Source: Micrasema longulum
Lineage: Eukaryota > Arthropoda > Insecta > Trichoptera > Brachycentridae
NCBI GenBank assembly: GCA_022494885.1
Contig: JAGVSM010001454.1
Span: forward strand, 1 to 64,000
DNA length: 64,000 bases
Reading direction: 5' to 3'
Below, piece by piece: positions 59,453 to 64,000 of the stretch. Both the position numbers and the translations under genes were made by a program. The number at the start of each line of letters is the position of its first letter. The first letter of the stretch is position 1. The notes under the pieces were generated by a model. That model saw nothing but the letters and a program-made list of their open reading frames with translations, had not been told where the DNA came from and did no database searches.

Positions 59453-61700
59453 ATGGAACAGATTCAAAATAAATTACAGACAATAGACGACAAAGCGGAA
59501 ATTGATCATAGACCAGTTGTTTTAATAACTGGGTTTGGTCCATTTGGGTGCCATCTAGTAAACTCTAGTTGGGTCAGTGTTCAAGAAATTTCAAAAGAAT
59601 ATTTAGAGAACAAGTACAATGTTCAAATATTGTCTAAAGAAATTCCAGTCATATACAATGTGGTGGATTCTCTGATTTCAGAGTTATGGAAGAAGTATCA
59701 ACCTAAGGTAAATATTATTCTGTAGGAGTTATGATTATTTGTTAGCAGAGCCAGTTGGCTATTATACGTTATTATTATTATACGTTCAGTTGGCACAAAG
59801 AACCAGGCACTTGCTTACAAAGGATAGGAGAACAATAACTCGTGTTAATTTACAAACGTGTATGTTCCAGTTCCTTTTCAGTAAGTGACAGGTCGCTAGA
59901 TCTTGATAGATCCAACGCTGTTTATTAGAAAGTTTTTTTTGCTCTACACTGTCTTATATGTGATGTAAATTTCTTGTCTTCTAGAGACTATTATTGCACA
60001 AGCCAAATGCTAACTCTAGTTACTCTTGAAATATTAAAAAAATATGTAAGTGTCTTCTTGGTGCTTCATGAAATTGTCTTTTGATTATTATGTTCAAATG
60101 ATAAAATTTGTGAAAATTTAGTTAATGCCTCAATCTTTTGAAAAATCACAGTGAACATATTATCATCTCTTAACATAGTTAATATTTATTACGTTTGAAA
60201 TACTCGTGATCACTTTTTAAATGTAAAATTATACATAAAGTTGGTACTTAATAATTAATAAAATATGTCTTGTTGGTTGTTGGTATTTTAAAATTGATAC
60301 AAAATATTTTTATCTTCATTTCAAAGTCAAGGTTGCATTCAGTGAGTTTAGTGGTTGGAGCTGATGAATTATAGGGCAATAATTATTATAATTTAATTTC
60401 TAGACATTGATAAAATGTTCATTTGATTTCTATTCATTGTTTTACAATTTAGTCACTTAATTTTTCAGTTAGTTATCCATGTTGGTGTATCTTCTCTCGC
60501 CCAGGAGTTGACTCTAGAAACTTTGGCCCATGGTTCAGGATACAAGAGGCCAGACTGTGATGGTAAATGTCCGGCAAAAAACAATAGTGTCTTCTATTGC
60601 CAGAATCAGAAAGATGTTATCACTTGTGGATTTAATGTAAAAAACATTGTGGACGATTACAATAAATTAGGAAATGTTTTAGTGGCTAAAGCTTCGACTG
60701 ATGCTGGGAGGCAAGTATTTTATTCGTAGTTGAAATCAATTCTGTGTATCTTTATTTTTACACTTTAGAAACATAGAATACAATGAAACATTATAGAAGA
60801 ATAAAATTTTGAACAAGATGACTTGAGTAAATAATAAACTGTATTAAAGAAGTCAACATCGTTGCATACCAATTTACCGTTCCTTCAAATACCGTAAAAA
60901 ATATTGTGAAACACATACTCAATTAGTACTTCCTAAATTAGGAATAACCATTTGGTAGATATTCAAACTTTAAAAATATTTTATGTTTACACTGCTCTAC
61001 TCACATTGACCAGTTTATTATTATTTATTTGAGCCACGTACATTACATGCAATAAATCAAAAGTATACAAATAAAACTTAATTAAAATGGACTGATGAAT
61101 TTTCCATATAAATAATATACTCACCCAGTGTTATTTTATTTATGGTTATATTGATGACCAGTGTAAAATACATAATTTCTTCATCATTATCTTCAGTATT
61201 AAAACCCACTAAGGGTCTTCGCTGCCTCCTCGAAATGTCTTCCCTCGCCTCTGTTGTAATTGTATCTCTCTAGGTGGCTTAGGTGGCTTAGGATGCAGTG
61301 TTCTTATATTAAAAATTCCACCAAATTTTAGGCCATCCCACAGGGTTGTCATAGGGGCCTTTTAGGTGATAAGTCTTCCATCCTTGCAACGTGCCCTACC
61401 CAGTGCAACTAAGTTTCTTGATATGTATTGTAAAGCTCCCACTAAAATGCCATTCACATTTTCTTTATAGCTCTGATTACACGGGACATAAAAATCTACT
61501 GCAATTAACTAATTCTAATCTACGATGTTTGTTTCAGATTTCTGTGCGAATACACCTACTTCAGTTCTCTAACCTTTGACTCATCAAGAACACTGTTTGT
61601 ACATGTTCCTGATGTAATAAACGGACAATTCTCAGCAAAAAATGTAGCTAAAGGACTTGAGAATGTCATCGATTTATGTTTAGAAAGTTTAAGCAGTTAA
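59453..61700 (+). CDS. PGPEP1: Pyroglutamyl-peptidase I (EC 3.4.19.3, peptidase family C15), 3 exons, 219 aa
   Basis: Exons 59453-59707, 60469-60710 and 61538-61700 (stop 61698-61700) join to 660 nt. The enzyme is a cytosolic cysteine peptidase that removes N-terminal pyroglutamate from peptides. Hallmarks: GFGPFG near residue 33 with NSSW after it; LVIHVGVS at 86-93; the catalytic triad by alignment is Glu102 (in TLETLAHG), Cys169 (in FLCEYTYF) and His188 (in FVHVP). The human protein is 209 aa, so length is normal. The start ATG has a strong context (aaacaATGg); an upstream in-frame TTG was not used. Intron 1 is GT-AG (donor AAG|gtaaat, phase 0). Intron 2 has a GC donor (gggag|gcaagt) and a normal cag acceptor, phase 2, completing Arg166. 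No other local donor keeps the frame. The 3' UTR appears to run into a SINE. Confidence 0.96.
60711..60716 (+). other. GC-type 5' splice site of PGPEP1 intron 2
   Basis: The exon ends ...GAT GCT GGG AG and the intron begins gcaagt; exon 3 starts A TTT CTG TGC after cag. Using the nearby GT (60714-60715) would put exon 3 out of frame and stop within 14 codons. AG|GCAAGT is the consensus of the minor GC-AG class, which compensates for the mismatch by strong pairing elsewhere. Confidence 0.85.
61345..61425 (-). mobile_element. LINE fragment in PGPEP1 intron 2
   Basis: The minus strand reads LHWVGHVARMEDLSPKR, a motif string of RTE/LOA-like LINE C-termini. It is antisense to the gene. Confidence 0.65.
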
Positions 61701-61728
61701 TCCTACTCACATAATAAGTAATTTTACT

Positions 61729-61965
61729 AATGACAGGCGCCATGGCACAGTTGGTTAGACGGCTAACTGGCGTCGCGGGTTCAATTCCCGCCAGTTGCAA
61801 GAAAGAAATCCAAGAAAGATTTTTTCTCGATTTGTCTGGTTGTTGTGGTGTATTTTTCATAACTACCTTCCATATCCTCTCTTTCCGACATGCTAACAAG
61901 CCTCTAAAATAGAGGCTCAGCGGGTTATTCCTTAAGAAAAGTTTAAAAAAAATATATTAATAAAG
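61729..61965 (+). mobile_element. SINE family D, full-length copy in the PGPEP1 3' UTR
   Basis: tRNA-like head with box A tggcacagttggttagacgg and box B gggttcaattcccgcc, then atccaagaaagattttttct, ttgttgtggtgtatttttca and an A-rich end with aataaa. It starts only about 29 bp after the stop codon. The body recurs at 5327-5420. Confidence 0.85.
61959..61964 (+). terminator. Candidate poly(A) signal of PGPEP1 (AATAAA)
   Basis: This is the first canonical AATAAA after the PGPEP1 stop codon, about 260 nt downstream and at the far edge of the SINE-D insertion. A GT/T-rich stretch follows (gtgcattttttt). If used, the whole SINE is transcribed as 3' UTR. Confidence 0.5.
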
Positions 61966-64000
61966 TACTTGTGCATTTTTTTAAATTATGAAGGTTTTTC
62001 TGTTGCTCAATTTTTGTTAATTAAGAAACAAAAAATTACTAATTTTCCAAAACGTTTTTTAAATTATTATTTCATGTATTTTATAGGAACCTTATTTTAT
62101 GGAAGAACATTACTATTGTTTAGCTTGAAACTTTTATTAAATGCAAATATAGACCTTAAAATGTCATTTCATTTATACCTATAATTATGTTTTCATTCGA
62201 ATTATATGCGTATAACATGTATGTTAATATTAATTTAACATTGAAAATAAATTAACTACGCTTAATTATCAATATTGTATGTACAAGAAATTGTCAGCGC
62301 AAACATGTGAACATGTGTTTGTTAAATTAGGCCGGTTTCTTAACTTACATTATTAATGGGAGCCTACACTAAAATTGAGTAACTTAGTAAACTTAGCATT
62401 CCTTTTATATTACTTTGTCAATGTGTTGTCATATAAAACCTTTTTTAAATACTGTGTTTTTATTTAAGGCATATGTGTTTAAAAGGTGCTAATTATGAAT
62501 TATTATCAAATAGGATCGAATGGCAGAGTCGGCATTTCAAATAAATTGTAAGCTTATTTGAGTGAGTGCCTCATTACTGTATGTAAATTCTGATAATATT
62601 GTATGGAGTCTGGATGGATGGGTTAAAAACTTTAAAATCAACACCCAGCAAAATTTAAACTGGATTTTTTTGAGACGCAGTTTTTTTTAAACGGTGTAGG
62701 CTCACAGTTTTTTTACAACTGTGAAGTTTTTTCGTTTTTTTTTTGTATTTAAGGTTAAAACTGGTTATAACACTGTTTCAGTTTAATTTGCTCTTCCGTT
62801 TTGGAAACACCTTCAGTTTTTGGTGTTCTTTTAAAATAGTCAAGACTTCGTGATGTTTAAAATTTCGTATCAAGGTACAGATGGACAAAGGCACAGGACT
62901 GCGCGGATGTGGGGTGAAGTGGATACGGGCCTGGAGATTTCATGTGTATATACTTCTTCCTTGGGAAATTATAATACAAGTAGGAAGGTATTATGGATAA
63001 AGATTTGTAGTTAGGGTGAAGCACGGTATGGAGTGCGACGGGGCATTGAATTTTTCAAAATGTTTTTTTTTATTTACTTCTGCGCTTGGTGATTTAGTTT
63101 TTGTTTTTTTTTTTAATTTAATTTATTTTTGTGAAACTGTTTTAGGTGTTTTGGGAGGGTAACTGTTTTAAAACAGCAGTTACATTTTTTTACCACCTCT
63201 AGCTTGAGTACTTAATGTTACTTTTGAAATAAATTTTTATTGTATTACGCATTATTATATAAGTGCCTACAATATTTTTTAGTAAATTTCTTTTCTATGT
63301 GGATATATTATTGTCTTTTGTAATTAAAAAATCCACAATTTAATTTATTTATATTTTTCCTTGTAATCCTTTATACTAATTTGTAATCTAATTTAAAGGA
63401 TATAAAAACTCTTACGTTAAAATAAGACATTTTATTAAAATGATATCATTAAAGAACATTTGATGACAATCTTGATTTAAAAAAAACTTTTGGTTTTTAC
63501 TTCCAATGAAAATTTAAATTTGTAATATTAAGTACATGAGTTTCTCATGTCATGTTTTGGACCCTTTTACATAGTTACTAATTTTACTGAAACTTAACTT
63601 CGAGGAGAGAACTAAACAAATCTAGATGTCTCACACAAATTATCACATTATTTTCTTCGGTCGTTTCCTCACCATGGAATATAAAAGAAATAAAAGAAAA
63701 TTTCTTAAGAAAGGCTTATCTAGTTATTTAAATCTTCATAATATAATACACCTTTTAGAGAAGCTTCTGGAATGATAAATAAAGCAATATAATTTGAATA
63801 ATCAAATCAAGTAAAGACAATAAAACTCCAATTATCTGAATTAATGGGTGCCAGACATTATTCGGGTATGCAGAAATCAGGATAATTGGATTTACCATTA
63901 AATTAAGGCAATGTTTTGAAAGAAAGCATAAAATTTACTCAAAGATCACATTTTAATTTCTTTTAAAATAATGCAGCGAATTGGAATCACATTAATAACA
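61966..64000. other. 2 kb downstream of PGPEP1, nothing recognised
   Basis: AT-rich with T-runs. A patch at 62875-62945 is GC-richer (gactgcgcggatgtggggtg) but yields no recognisable protein or repeat partner in this window. Confidence 0.5.

Overview
The window is AT-rich eukaryotic DNA, most probably from an insect. It has spliced protein genes with GT-AG introns and one GC-AG intron. It is full of tRNA-headed SINEs, 5'-truncated non-LTR retrotransposons (LINEs), Helitrons, a mariner remnant and many short inverted-repeat elements (MITEs). I cannot name the order or species from sequence alone. I see no prokaryotic, viral-genome, CRISPR, rRNA or independent tRNA feature.

Two host genes are clear. 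(1) On the minus strand, 44967 down to 35155, nine coding exons join in frame into a 471-residue protein homologous to vertebrate KIAA0513, a conserved protein of unknown molecular function with an SBF1/SBF2-type domain. All exon junctions use GT-AG and keep phase. Its introns hold SINEs, a MITE and a dead mariner. A GC-rich block in intron 1 holds a possible alternative first exon. (2) On the plus strand, 59453-61700, three exons encode pyroglutamyl-peptidase I (PGPEP1), 219 residues, with the Glu/Cys/His triad intact. Its second intron begins with GC instead of GT, and its 3' UTR probably runs through a SINE.

Layout. 0-9 kb: a frameshifted ORF of unknown, probably transposon, origin; a Helitron placed head-to-tail behind another Helitron end; a young LINE with a 12-bp target-site duplication; LINE/SINE debris; a 135-bp hairpin element. 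9-34 kb: no host gene recognised; LINE fragments, four SINE families (labelled A-D here), a second Helitron, several MITEs and foldback sequences. 34-45 kb: the KIAA0513-like gene. 45-58 kb: LINE copies, one with an exact 200-bp internal tandem duplication; nested SINE/MITE and SINE/LTR insertions; an (AT)n tract. 58-62 kb: a LINE tail, then PGPEP1. 62-64 kb: nothing recognised.

The two genes are neighbours but nothing in the sequence links their functions. The window's main interest is in transposon architecture (nested and palindromic insertions, Helitron tandem, shared MITE families) and in two gene-structure points, the GC-AG intron and the candidate alternative first exon. I did not find a convincing new multi-gene system.
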